Shown: positions 27,624 to 36,265, numbered from the stretch's first letter. The stretch: DNA of 64,000 nt from Planktothrix tepida PCC 9214 (GCF_900009145.1 NZ_LN889782.1:569503-633502); one strand, 5' to 3'. Notes: generated from the letters alone by a model not told the origin. Made by a program: numbers and translations.

Positions 27624-27733
27624 TAGTTTTTAGGCATCGATGAAATGCCTTTAAATAGCATGATTAACCCTCCGATCACAATTGCGATCGCCATTCCTCC
27701 CATGACTGCATCTAATACCCCTGTATTTTCCAT
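27623..27733 (-). CDS. small single-span membrane protein overlapping glyQ start (36 aa)
   Basis: [13 protein letters not shown] leads into a hydrophobic span [13 protein letters not shown] and a short basic tail ending SMPKN. GAGGAG stands about 11 bases before the ATG. Its stop shares a base with the glyQ ATG (TAATG), so translation may be coupled. It contains a HIP1 site. No known small photosystem or b6f subunit matches; function unknown. Confidence 0.58.
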   Translation of the reverse strand: MENTGVLDAVMGGMAIAIVIGGLIMLFKGISSMPKN

Positions 27734-27788
27734 TTAGTATTAATCTCCTCGTATTTCCCTGATTTATTCTATCACGATATTAAATCTT

Positions 27789-27853
27789 AGAAACCGGGTT
27801 TCTCCTTTATATTAATTACTACAAATTAAAAGAGTTTCAGAAACCCGGTTTCT
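27789..27853. repeat. paired-palindrome element, copy 3 (65 bp)
   Basis: The ends are AGAAACCGGGTTTCT and AGAAACCCGGTTTCT. The core sequence differs from copies 1 and 2, so the ends are conserved better than the middle. Confidence 0.8.
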
Positions 27854-27919
27854 GGTACTACTGCGGCTGCTTGTATCTCAAACTTTAGCAGGTCGAGTTA
27901 TTGAGATTTATTGAGGGAA

Positions 27920-28378
27920 TTAGTTTTCCTCTAATTCAATACTTGGTTCTCCTGGGTAAAAGCGATTATCTAATACTTGTTCAAGAGGATAAAGGCATTC
28001 AGACGGAAATGTTTTTAAGGGTAAATTCGTTTCACTTGCTGCTAATTCTACAGCTTTAATATAAGCTTTTTGAATCGCTTCTGTTAGATAGGGTTTTAAA
28101 CTCGGACTATCTTCTAGTAATTGCTCTAAATCAATCCGTTGTACCCGAATGGTTGCTAACCAACTACGACTACGTTTTGTGGGTTGATATTCCCATTTTA
28201 ATAAATGGGCAATTAAAATACTGAGTCTATTTCTTAATTGTTGGCGTTCTTGTCTTCCCAAAGATTCTATTTCCTCAATTAAATTGTTCAGATCCAAGTG
28301 ATGCCATTGTTGTTCACGGAGTAACTGAGCTTGTTTTTGTGTCCAGCCATAGAAATCCTGTTCATATAAACTTTGCAT
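27920..28378 (-). CDS. DUF29 family protein
   Basis: This is a small helical protein of 152 residues. The family start LYEQDFYGWTQKQAQLLREQ, then LIEEIESLGRQERQQLRNRL, and the later YPLEQVLDNRFYPG are hallmarks of DUF29, an expanded family in cyanobacteria with no established function. It sits beside a decayed toxin-antitoxin locus, which is frequent for such accessory genes but does not define a role. Confidence 0.85.
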   Translation of the reverse strand: MQSLYEQDFYGWTQKQAQLLREQQWHHLDLNNLIEEIESLGRQERQQLRNRLSILIAHLLKWEYQPTKRSRSWLATIRVQRIDLEQLLEDSPSLKPYLTEAIQKAYIKAVELAASETNLPLKTFPSECLYPLEQVLDNRFYPGEPSIELEEN

Positions 28379-28412
28379 GATTGATTTTTCCTGAATTTAA
28401 TAATATCATAAA

Positions 28413-28558
28413 TTAGCGATCGCTAACTTCAATAGACTGCCATTCTCTAGCATCCACAAATAATGATAAATGTTTAACATTAGTCGTGGCAACAATCACT
28501 TGATTTCCGTTGATTTCTTCTGGTATCGAGTAAAATTAATTGACTCAGAGCAACCCTT
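28413..28558 (-). pseudogene. PIN toxin remnant, second locus
   Basis: The last 35 codons read EEINGNQVIVATTNVKHLSL and then FVDAREWQSI, the usual C-terminus of a VapC-like PIN toxin (the Asp/Asn-rich TTNVKHL turn). Just upstream in another frame is QLILLDT, which resembles a PIN N-terminus. About 80-90 residues between them are gone and the two parts are out of frame. It directly follows the antitoxin-like gene. Confidence 0.6.
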
Positions 28559-28559
28559 A

Positions 28560-28919
28560 TCAAATTTTAACTGAATCTTCTTCCAGTGCTTGCCGCAAAT
28601 ATTCCCAAGTTTCTGTTTGTTCTTTTTCGTCTCCTTCTTCCATCCATTGTTTTGTTAATGCCTTAAGTGCTTCATGCTGGTTAACTAAAATTTCTGACTC
28701 CTGAGATCCAGATTCAGTTTGTTTTTCAACAGAGGTTAACTGTTCAGGTTTAAGGGTAACACTTTCTCTAAATGCGTGCAGAATTTTGAACAAATGAAAC
28801 CAATATTCTCTAGGCGTTTTTTGGATTTCGTTTAGTAATTCCATAAACGACACTTCAGAGTAAGCTTGAGTCATCGGTTCAGACTGACTGGGTTGAGGAT
28901 TAGTGAGAATTGGAGACAT
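28560..28919 (-). CDS. antitoxin-like protein left beside a deleted PIN toxin
   Basis: The 119-residue protein has a recognisable motif SFMELLNEIQKTPREYWFHL followed by an acidic helical tail (TKQWMEEGDEKEQTETWEYLRQALEEDS). This type is found in front of PIN-domain toxins in cyanobacteria. Its own reading frame is intact although the toxin behind it is not. It may still cross-neutralise other toxins or be decaying. Confidence 0.6.
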   Translation of the reverse strand: MSPILTNPQPSQSEPMTQAYSEVSFMELLNEIQKTPREYWFHLFKILHAFRESVTLKPEQLTSVEKQTESGSQESEILVNQHEALKALTKQWMEEGDEKEQTETWEYLRQALEEDSVKI

Positions 28920-29173
28920 CCTATCACCTACTTTTTAGAAATCTTGTTATCAATTGTAATGGATTTTTATAACTGATTGAGACGGGTTAGATAAATGTTA
29001 ACTCGTTGTTCCCTAAAAAAACTGGGCTACCCATCTCTCGATTTATAGATGGTATAGTTGAAAAATGCCCTCATCCTTGCTTGATTAACGCTAAACTGAT
29101 AATATTGTTGATTCTTCCGACAACTACCCCCTTGAGTTGTCCTGACTAAGATGATTCGTTTACATCCGCCCAA

Positions 29174-32100
29174 ATGGTTCATATCAAGCGCGTCGAACTG
29201 ACTAACTTTAAATCCTTTGGTGGGACAACAGCAGTCCCATTACTACCGGGTTTTACGGTCATTTCTGGGCCGAATGGTTCGGGTAAATCGAATATTCTGG
29301 ATGCGTTATTATTTGCTTTGGGGTTATCCTCTTCTAAGGGAATGCGGGCGGAACGTTTACCCGATCTCGTGAATAACGCCCAAAGTCGTAAAACTACCGT
29401 TGAAACCCTTGTAACGGTGACGTTTGACTTGTCGGACTATGACGGCGAACCTTTGGGAAGAAATAGTGATGAGACGGATAATGGTTTATCCTCGGAAATG
29501 GAAGAGTTAGGGGAAGAAACGGGATTAGAAATTGAGACAGAGACAGGCAAGATGCCTGTTCCACTGGGAGAGCCTGTTGATTTAGAATGGACGGTTGCGC
29601 GGAAATTAAGGGTTACAAAACAGGGAACTTATACCTCGACTTATTATATTAATGGGGAAGCTTGTACTCAAACAGAACTGCATGAACAGTTGAATAAATT
29701 GCGAATATATCCTGAAGGATATAACGTCGTTTTACAAGGAGATGTGACGGGTATTATTACGATGAAACCCCGTGAACGTCGAGAAATTATTGATGAGTTG
29801 GCGGGGGTGGCTTCCTTTGATCGAAAAATTACCTTAGCTAAGGAAAAATTAGATGCGGTTAAGGATCGAGAAGAACGCAGTCGTATTGTAGAACAAGAAT
29901 TAATTGCTCAACGCGATCGCTTAGATAAGGATCGTTCAAAAGCTGAAAAATATCAACAACTTCGAGAAGAATTTCAACAAAAAAGTCAATGGGAAACGGT
30001 TCTTAATTATCAAACCTTACAACAACAACAAGGACGACTGCGAGAACAAATAGAAGCAGATGATCGCACGTTAACGGAACTCAACGAACAACGTCAACAA
30101 AAAGATCAACAAATTCACACCACCTCGGTACAACTCGAAGCCCTCAACGCTCATGTTAAGGCGATGGGAGAGGAAGAACTCATCGCCCTTCAGTCGAGTT
30201 TGGCCACCGAAGAAGCCCAACAGCGTCAACTCCAAACTCGGTCTGCGGAACTGGAAACCGCCCTGCAACAAACCGTTACCCAAATTCACCAAACCGAACA
30301 AGAACTCCGTCAACAATATCAAACCCTGGATACTCTAGCTATTGAAAAAGACCAGGAAACCTTAAATTTGGGTCAACGACAACGGGAACGGGATACTCTG
30401 CAAGCCACGGTAGAACGGAGTCGGGAGGCGACCTCTCAGGTGGCACAACAAGCCGAAAGCTGGATGGTGCAACAAACGGAACTGCACCGACAAATTGAAA
30501 CCTTACAAAAAACCCTTGACCCCCATCGCACGGAACAAGCGCGGCTGCGGGAACGAGTTGAACAGTTGCAACGACAACTTTCTGAGCAGCAACAGTCTTT
30601 GGCGACCTTGGGCGAGGAGTTATCGCAAAAAACAATAGCACTGGAAGGTGCTACCACTCAACGGGATGCAACGTCTCAACAGGTGGCGACTCTAACCCAA
30701 CAGGTGACGGAGGCGGAAACCAACTTACAGGTACAACAGGAAACCCAAACCCGTCTGTTACAGGAACAACGGGAACGTCAGCGCAAATTGGATAAATTAG
30801 AAGCGCAACACCAAGCCCAACAGGAGGCGACGGGAAGTTATGCGACTAAAATTATTGCTCAGTCGGGTATTTCCGGGCTTTGTGGGTTGGTGTGTCAGTT
30901 GGGACAAGTTGAACCCCAATATCAGTTAGCCTTGGAAACGGCGGCGGGTGCGAGGTTGGGTCATATTGTGGTAGAAGATGATAGTGTGGCGGCGGCGGCG
31001 ATTGAATTTTTGAAGCGTCAACAAGCGGGACGAGCAACGTTTTTACCGTTAAATAAAATTCAGGGAAATCGTTCAAATCTTCCTAATTTAGCCACGATGA
31101 GAAATTTACAAGGGTTAATTGATTTAGCGGTGAATTTAATCGAATATGAACCGCGATATCAAGATATTTTTGCTTATGTTTTTGGCAATACTTTAGTTTT
31201 TAATAATTTAAGTAATGCTCGAAAAGTTTTAGGACAATATCGAATTGTGACTTTAGAAGGGGAATTATTAGAAACAACCGGAGCCATGACGGGGGGAAGT
31301 GTTTCGTCTCGGTCTACCTTACATTTTGGCACAGATCAAGGGTCAGCCGAAGCGAGAAATATTGCAGCTTTGAAAGAACGGTTAGAGGAAATTGAACGAA
31401 TTTTAGAACGGTGTAACCGCAGTATTGAAGAAGCGAGTCAAACGGTGAAATTGCGATCGCAACAACTCAACGAAGTTAGACAAACCTTGCGAGATCATCA
31501 ACAGCAAGTTTCCTTATTAGAGTCGGAAATTAAAACGTTAAGAAATCAACAAGAACAATTGCGATCGCAATTAGAAAAAAATACCCAAGAATTTAATACC
31601 GCCCAAATTCGCTTAAAGAATTTAGAGGCAGAAATTCCCACTTTAGAAACGAAATTACAACAAGATCGGGAAGTATTAGCGCAATTAGAAGCCACCCATA
31701 GTCATAGTGAATGGCAACAACTTCAAGGGGTATTAAGAAGTCAGGAAACTGAGTTACAACAAAAAGAAAATGCCCTCAGAACCGTGCAACAACGGTTAAT
31801 TGAAATTGAGAATCAACAAACCCGTTTACAGGAGAAAATTCAAGAGGGAAATCAGAAATTAGAAACGATTCGTCAAGAACAGAAATCTTTAACACAAAAA
31901 TTAGAAACTGTCAAGACTCAATCGGCAGAAATTCATCAAAAAATTCAACAAACCCGTGTAAAAGTTTCCCAAGTGGAAGCGAAATTAGGAGAGGAGAAAA
32001 AACAACGGGATCAGGTAGAAAATCAGTTAGGAGAATTGCGGTTAGCCAAACAACAATTAGATTGGCAAATTGAGAAATTACAGGAAACCCAACAGGGAAG

Positions 32101-32830
32101 ACGGGAACAATTAACAATTAAATTAGAACAAATTGCCGCTATTCGGACTGAACTTCCTGAACCGTTACCGAATATTCCTCAAAATTTAGATTTAGCCAGT
32201 TTACAGCGAGAATTGCGATCGCTGCAAAAACGTATGGAAGCCTTAGAACCTGTAAATATGTTAGCGTTAGAAGAATTTGAACGCACTCAAGCTCGGTTAG
32301 AAGAATTAACCCAAAAATTAACCACCTTAGAAGGGGAAAGAACCGAATTATTATTAAGAATTGAGAATTTTACCACCTTACGCCGTCGCGCTTTTCAAGA
32401 AGCCTTTGATGCGGTTAATGAGAACTTTCAAACCATTTTTGCTCAACTGTCTGAAGGGGATGGTTATTTAGAAATAGATAACCCAGAAGACCCCTTTAGT
32501 AGTGGGTTAAATTTAATTGCTCACCCCAAAGGAAAACCCGTTCAACGGTTAACTTCAATGTCAGGAGGTGAAAAATCCTTAACGGCTTTAAGCTTTATTT
32601 TTGCTCTACAAAGATATCGTCCTTCCCCGTTTTATGCCTTTGATGAAGTTGATATGTTTTTAGATGGGGCAAACGTGGAAAGATTGGCTAGAATGATTAA
32701 AAGTCAAACCGAACAAGCTCAATTTATTGTTGTTAGTTTACGCCGTCCGATGATGGAAGCTTCTCAACGAACTATTGGTGTTACCCAAGCCAGAGGTGCC
32801 TACACCCAAGTCCTCGGAATTAAACTTTAA
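29174..32830 (+). CDS. smc: chromosome segregation protein SMC
   Basis: This is the ATPase of the condensin-like complex that compacts and separates chromosomes with ScpA/B. Walker A is GPNGSGKSN (32-40). Long coiled coils flank a hinge near residues 555-690 (SGISGLCGLVCQLG; LETTGAMTGGSVSSRS). The signature SGGEKSLTALSF and Walker B FYAFDEVDMFLD close the C-terminal head. Residues ~95-140 form an acidic insertion in the head that includes ETGKMPVPL, identical to a segment of DnaX. The last codons are duplicated 1.5 kb downstream. Confidence 0.96.
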   Translation: MVHIKRVELTNFKSFGGTTAVPLLPGFTVISGPNGSGKSNILDALLFALGLSSSKGMRAERLPDLVNNAQSRKTTVETLVTVTFDLSDYDGEPLGRNSDETDNGLSSEMEELGEETGLEIETETGKMPVPLGEPVDLEWTVARKLRVTKQGTYTSTYYINGEACTQTELHEQLNKLRIYPEGYNVVLQGDVTGIITMKPRERREIIDELAGVASFDRKITLAKEKLDAVKDREERSRIVEQELIAQRDRLDKDRSKAEKYQQLREEFQQKSQWETVLNYQTLQQQQGRLREQIEADDRTLTELNEQRQQKDQQIHTTSVQLEALNAHVKAMGEEELIALQSSLATEEAQQRQLQTRSAELETALQQTVTQIHQTEQELRQQYQTLDTLAIEKDQETLNLGQRQRERDTLQATVERSREATSQVAQQAESWMVQQTELHRQIETLQKTLDPHRTEQARLRERVEQLQRQLSEQQQSLATLGEELSQKTIALEGATTQRDATSQQVATLTQQVTEAETNLQVQQETQTRLLQEQRERQRKLDKLEAQHQAQQEATGSYATKIIAQSGISGLCGLVCQLGQVEPQYQLALETAAGARLGHIVVEDDSVAAAAIEFLKRQQAGRATFLPLNKIQGNRSNLPNLATMRNLQGLIDLAVNLIEYEPRYQDIFAYVFGNTLVFNNLSNARKVLGQYRIVTLEGELLETTGAMTGGSVSSRSTLHFGTDQGSAEARNIAALKERLEEIERILERCNRSIEEASQTVKLRSQQLNEVRQTLRDHQQQVSLLESEIKTLRNQQEQLRSQLEKNTQEFNTAQIRLKNLEAEIPTLETKLQQDREVLAQLEATHSHSEWQQLQGVLRSQETELQQKENALRTVQQRLIEIENQQTRLQEKIQEGNQKLETIRQEQKSLTQKLETVKTQSAEIHQKIQQTRVKVSQVEAKLGEEKKQRDQVENQLGELRLAKQQLDWQIEKLQETQQGRREQLTIKLEQIAAIRTELPEPLPNIPQNLDLASLQRELRSLQKRMEALEPVNMLALEEFERTQARLEELTQKLTTLEGERTELLLRIENFTTLRRRAFQEAFDAVNENFQTIFAQLSEGDGYLEIDNPEDPFSSGLNLIAHPKGKPVQRLTSMSGGEKSLTALSFIFALQRYRPSPFYAFDEVDMFLDGANVERLARMIKSQTEQAQFIVVSLRRPMMEASQRTIGVTQARGAYTQVLGIKL
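29540..29565. repeat. coding palindromic element, copy in smc
   Basis: It shares 23 identical bases with 26415-26437 in dnaX and is read in the same frame as ETGKMPVPL within a non-conserved acidic insertion. Confidence 0.8.
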
Positions 32831-32864
32831 AACCCGTATAACGGTTGAGGAATTGGCCCTGGTA
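32783..32864. repeat. direct repeat A: smc 3' end and flank
   Basis: These 82 bases, from ACCCAAGCCAGAGG to GGCCCTGGTA, recur at 34349-34431 with seven substitutions and one indel. The copy includes the last 15 codons of smc and the first bases of the convergent Pro-rich gene. Confidence 0.85.
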
Positions 32865-32924
32865 TTGAAAAAGTTCAGTTCCTCTTCTTTTTTCCAAGAT
32901 GTTAACAAGGACAACAATCTGTCA

Positions 32925-33143
32925 CTACTGACAAATAATCTGGCAATCGACATCTGCTTTTTGATATAATTCTATAATGTAAGGGTGAGATCTTTTTCCC
33001 ATCATAAAGATGGCTAGTCGCTGCGACGATTCCATTGTCTGTTTTGCCAATTTCCTCGATATATTGCCGTCGGACTCCCAATGTCAAGTTCCGGCTTTTT
33101 CGATGTCCGGTATCATCAATGATCAAACTAAATCCACGACTAA
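32925..33143 (-). pseudogene. IS701-family transposase fragment
   Basis: The reading SLIIDDTGHRKSRN, GVRRQYIEEIGKTDNGIV and HLYDGKK matches the middle of IS701-type DDE transposases, including the first catalytic Asp pair. A frameshift occurs near LHYRI, after which the other frame continues IELYQKADVDC. Both ends of the transposase are missing and no inverted repeats are visible, so it is dead. Confidence 0.8.
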
Positions 33144-33176
33144 TCTTGGTTTAGTGACTTTGAAGGCTCAAATTAT

Positions 33177-34184
33177 ATGATATTACCTAAACGTCTGATC
33201 AGATTAGCACTCTTTTTGGGTTGTCTAATTATTCTTCTCATTCAGAACCCATTACCAGTCCAAGCAAAAACACTAACCCAAAAACAGCAAGCGCCTATAG
33301 GTATCTTCATAGATACACTTAGTGACTTTAACATTTCTAATGGTTCATTTTCAGCAAACTTCTGGCTCTGGAGCCTCATTGATAAAGGCGAAAAAAATCC
33401 CTTTGATTCTCTGGAATTTATGAATGCTGTTAGAATAGACACACCTAACAATTTAACTATTCCTACATCTAAGGGAATTTGGGTTCAAAAAAAGGTAAGT
33501 GGAACATTTCGTCATGATTGGAATATGCGAAATTTTCCATTTGATAAACAAAAGCTAAAAATTATTTTTGAAGAAACGGAAGATGATATTCATTCATTTA
33601 GTTATCAACCCGATATCGCTAATTCTTCTATAGATCAGGATATTAAATTAGAGGGTTGGAAAATCAAGAAACTTACCCTTAATGCTATTGATAAACAGTA
33701 TCTCTCTAACTTTGGTAATCCAACTTTACCACCCGGTGCAGCCAGTGCATATTCCCGATTAGAAATTATGATTGAATTACAGCGCACAAATATTACTGGC
33801 TTTTTTAAAATGATTGCTGGAGCATTGGCATCGATAGGATTATGTTTAGTTTCCTACTTTCTTTATGAGCCAGATATCGGATCACTTCTAGCCCGCTTTG
33901 GACTACACGGAACTTCCCTATTTGCCGTTATTTTGAGTCTGCGTAGTAATAGCGGCGACTTAGGTTCAATGGCTTATTTAACACTGATTGATTGTATTCA
34001 TTTAGCCGTGATTGTATATATTTTAGTGGCGACTGCTATTGCAATTTATATTTGGTGGCAAGTTCAAAAAAAAGGCGATTTACCTGCTCTGACACGGATT
34101 AGTTCGCAAGTTGGTGTAGTAAGTACATTGGCTTTATTGGCTTGTATTGTGGTGTTAATAATAGGAGCAGCGACTCACAATTAA
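33177..34184 (+). CDS. pentameric ligand-gated ion channel homologue (Cys-loop type)
   Basis: A signal peptide (about 1-30) leads to an extracellular beta domain with WNMRNFPFDKQKL (115-127), the prokaryotic equivalent of the Cys-loop region, and LEGWKIKK. YSRLEIMIELQRTNITGFF (pre-M1) starts a four-span domain: M1 ~208-230, M2 ~243-257, M3 ~266-292, M4 ~311-332. YLTLIDCIHL in M3 is typical. GLIC and ELIC are the known bacterial examples. M2 is short and unusual (TSLFAVILSLRSNSG), so conduction is uncertain. The gene lies in a segment inserted behind smc. Confidence 0.82.
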   Translation: MILPKRLIRLALFLGCLIILLIQNPLPVQAKTLTQKQQAPIGIFIDTLSDFNISNGSFSANFWLWSLIDKGEKNPFDSLEFMNAVRIDTPNNLTIPTSKGIWVQKKVSGTFRHDWNMRNFPFDKQKLKIIFEETEDDIHSFSYQPDIANSSIDQDIKLEGWKIKKLTLNAIDKQYLSNFGNPTLPPGAASAYSRLEIMIELQRTNITGFFKMIAGALASIGLCLVSYFLYEPDIGSLLARFGLHGTSLFAVILSLRSNSGDLGSMAYLTLIDCIHLAVIVYILVATAIAIYIWWQVQKKGDLPALTRISSQVGVVSTLALLACIVVLIIGAATHN

Positions 34185-34192
34185 ATTTGATA

Positions 34193-34331
34193 TATAGCAA
34201 TCCTATTTGATTTGTATCCAAAATTTCTGCTCAAAAGGGAACAGCTTAACTGGGAACAGGGAACAGGGGTAATACTTCTAGCTGTTTCATATCAGTTTTA
34301 AATGATTACAACCTATTTGGGATTGCTATAG
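34193..34331. mobile_element. MITE-like element, about 139 bp
   Basis: Terminal inverted repeats begin TATAGCAATCC at the left and end GGATTGCTATA at the right, and imperfect pairing continues inward for about 15 bases. No coding frame is present. It sits against the second smc tail copy. Confidence 0.6.
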
Positions 34332-34348
34332 AAATCCAAATAATCGTA

Positions 34349-34431
34349 ACCCAAGCCAGAGGTGCGTTCACCCAAGTCTTGGGTATTAAACTTTAAAAAC
34401 CCTTATAACGGTTGAGGAATTGGCCCCGGTA
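34349..34431. repeat. direct repeat B: second copy of smc 3' end
   Basis: It encodes TQARGAFTQVLGIKL and stop, against TQARGAYTQVLGIKL in smc. Most differences are silent or conservative, which implies that this copy came from a functional smc of a related strain and is not a decayed local duplicate. Confidence 0.85.
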
Positions 34432-34669
34432 CAGGTTGAGGAATTGGCCCAGGGACAGGCTGAGGAATGGGAGGGACTGGATCAGGAAGAGGGTCGGGGT
34501 TGGGAATAGGGTTGGGAATAGGGTTGGGAATAGGGTTGGGAATGGGGTCAGGAAGGGGGTTTGGGTTCGGAAGTGGATCAGGAACCGTTGGGTCAGGAAT
34601 GGGGCTAATTTGAGCGATGACAGGCGGTGTAGGAGCAGGAGGATAGAAAATAATCAATGGGAATATCAT
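34403..34669 (-). CDS. proline-rich repeat protein (88 aa)
   Basis: After MIFPLIIFYPPAPTP the protein is built of PNPIPNP, PLPDP and PGPIPQP repeats. The DNA repeat is about four copies of the 12-mer GGGTTGGGAATA at 34497-34545 (plus strand). The composition suggests an extended, disordered segment. Its last codons overlap repeat B, and the matching codons also stand behind the true smc stop, so this gene originally faced smc directly. No signal peptide is certain. A real product is plausible but not shown. Confidence 0.5.
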   Translation of the reverse strand: MIFPLIIFYPPAPTPPVIAQISPIPDPTVPDPLPNPNPLPDPIPNPIPNPIPNPIPNPDPLPDPVPPIPQPVPGPIPQPVPGPIPQPL

Positions 34670-34863
34670 AAAATTAAGCCTTTAGTTAGATTAACAATTA
34701 ATTTCTTGAATAGTTTGATCCTAATCAAAATCAATGATTTATTCTTCAATCTAAAGCCATAATTTAATCTCAAGCTTTATTGAGTATCTGTTTCTTATTC
34801 GGTATTCCTATTGAATATTGTTCCGGCAATTATTACATCTTGAAGACTTAGCTTTGTGTGGCG

Positions 34864-35070
34864 TTAAACTTCATATACCAATCTAATTTTAGGGGTTGAT
34901 TCGGTATTAGATCGCACTCTAAATTTAGATTGATAAATCCCATCCGCTAAATCAATTTGAGTTTGAAAATAACCTGACTCATCTTTCTGCATTGGGATTT
35001 CTTGCCCATTAGAAAAACACCCCATTAAGGAAGCGGCTTTATTCTGGGGTGCAAATAGTTGAAATTCCAT
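34864..35070 (-). pseudogene. truncated CBM48 (isoamylase N-terminal) protein
   Basis: MEFQLFAPQNKAASLMGCFS, QEIPMQKDESGYFQTQIDL and DGIYQSKFRVRS match the first two-thirds of the glycogen-binding CBM48 fold that starts branching and debranching enzymes and also exists as a standalone ~100-residue cyanobacterial protein. The usual continuation (aromatic loop, DP-YAT) is replaced by NTESTPKIRLVYEV. It looks C-terminally truncated by about 40 residues. It may be non-functional. Confidence 0.55.
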
Positions 35071-35398
35071 AACATCCCCTACAACATTTTTAACGGATGG
35101 GTTTAATCCTTAATCTAAGATTACCCGTAGCTCCCTATTCTTGTGATCTTCCTAATGATAGTTAAAAATGTAAACAAATTTTGTAAGCTGTATGCTCATT
35201 CAATAAACGTGAAGGCTGATGAATTACAAATGAAAATTAAAGAATATTTTAAGGCTTCCATTTATTAATCCTATAGGATGAGCTATCAACCATTTTTTTT
35301 ATTTCTTTTGATAGACAGCTTTTTGATATGAATTCCGTAAACTCAGAACAGTGTCGCTGAATATTTTGTGTGATCAATAAAAAATAAAGCAACTATTT
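35071..35398. other. 328-bp gap without a gene
   Basis: This AT-rich sequence contains no credible reading frame. It should hold the promoters of the CBM48 fragment and of crtW. I see no convincing operator or hairpin. Confidence 0.4.
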
Positions 35399-36244
35399 AT
35401 GGTGTATAAAAATACAGAATTTTTTATGTCTAATCCGTCAGTCTTAGATTACCACTATCTTGATATCCAAGATTCTATTCCTCCTGAATTAGCAAGCCAT
35501 AAAAATTCTGCTGAGTCTCAGATTAACTCAACAATAAAAACCCAAGCTGGGTTATGGATTGCCCTCACTATTATAGCAATCTGGACAGTTTGCTTTATCA
35601 GATTTTTATCTTTAGATCTGCCTCAAACTAATTGGGTTATAATTGGGTTAGCCCTGCTTCTACAAACCTTTTTATATACAGGTTTGTTTATTACGGCTCA
35701 TGATGCCATGCACGGTTCTCTTTATCCTAATAATCTAAAGCTAAATCATTTAATTGGGTCGATTGCGGTCACGTTTTATGGATTATTCTCCTATGAAGAA
35801 TTGCTCAAAAAACATTGGCTGCATCATCGCTACCCCGCCAGCGATCATGATCCTGACTTCCATGATGGTGAGCATCAAAGTCTCATTTCTTGGTATCTCT
35901 ATTTTATGATCCGATACTGGAGTTGGTGGCGGTTAATTAAATTAGCATTTGTATTCCATAGCCTGCAATTTTTATTTCATATCTCTATCCTTAATTTGGC
36001 TTTATTTTGGATCATTCCGTTTATCTTTAGTTCCTTTCAATTGTTTTATTTTGGAACTTTTCTCACCCATCGAGAACCTCAAGGAGGATATCAAAATGAA
36101 CACTGTGCCCAAAGTAATTCATTACCTGTTTTTTGGTCATTTATGACTTGTTATCACTTTGGTTATCATCAAGAACACCATCAATATCCTAATGTTCCTT
36201 GGTGGCAACTTCCTAACGCTCGTAACCTTGAACTTAACCCTTAA
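35399..36244 (+). CDS. crtW: beta-carotene ketolase CrtW
   Basis: This di-iron membrane oxygenase adds 4-keto groups to beta-carotene to give echinenone and canthaxanthin, which colour cells and serve the orange carotenoid protein. The histidine motifs HDAMH (about 101-105), HWLHHR (about 140), LTHRE and HQEHH (about 258-262) are all present, between hydrophobic spans. Length 281 is normal. An alternative start is Met10. It leads a four-gene plus-strand run with a glycosyltransferase, suggesting ketocarotenoid glycosides. Confidence 0.93.
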   Translation: MVYKNTEFFMSNPSVLDYHYLDIQDSIPPELASHKNSAESQINSTIKTQAGLWIALTIIAIWTVCFIRFLSLDLPQTNWVIIGLALLLQTFLYTGLFITAHDAMHGSLYPNNLKLNHLIGSIAVTFYGLFSYEELLKKHWLHHRYPASDHDPDFHDGEHQSLISWYLYFMIRYWSWWRLIKLAFVFHSLQFLFHISILNLALFWIIPFIFSSFQLFYFGTFLTHREPQGGYQNEHCAQSNSLPVFWSFMTCYHFGYHQEHHQYPNVPWWQLPNARNLELNP

Positions 36245-36265
36245 TCTTTTACCCTCCCTGGAAAA

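Noticed and set aside
30339-30641. Open minus-strand frames of up to 100 residues inside smc
   Set aside because: They are antisense shadows of the coiled-coil codons, with no ribosome-binding site and no protein-like composition.
34412-34762. 116-residue plus-strand frame opposite the Pro-rich gene
   Set aside because: It is an Arg/Trp/Gly-rich artefact of reading the 12-base repeats on the other strand; the Pro-rich frame is the more credible one.
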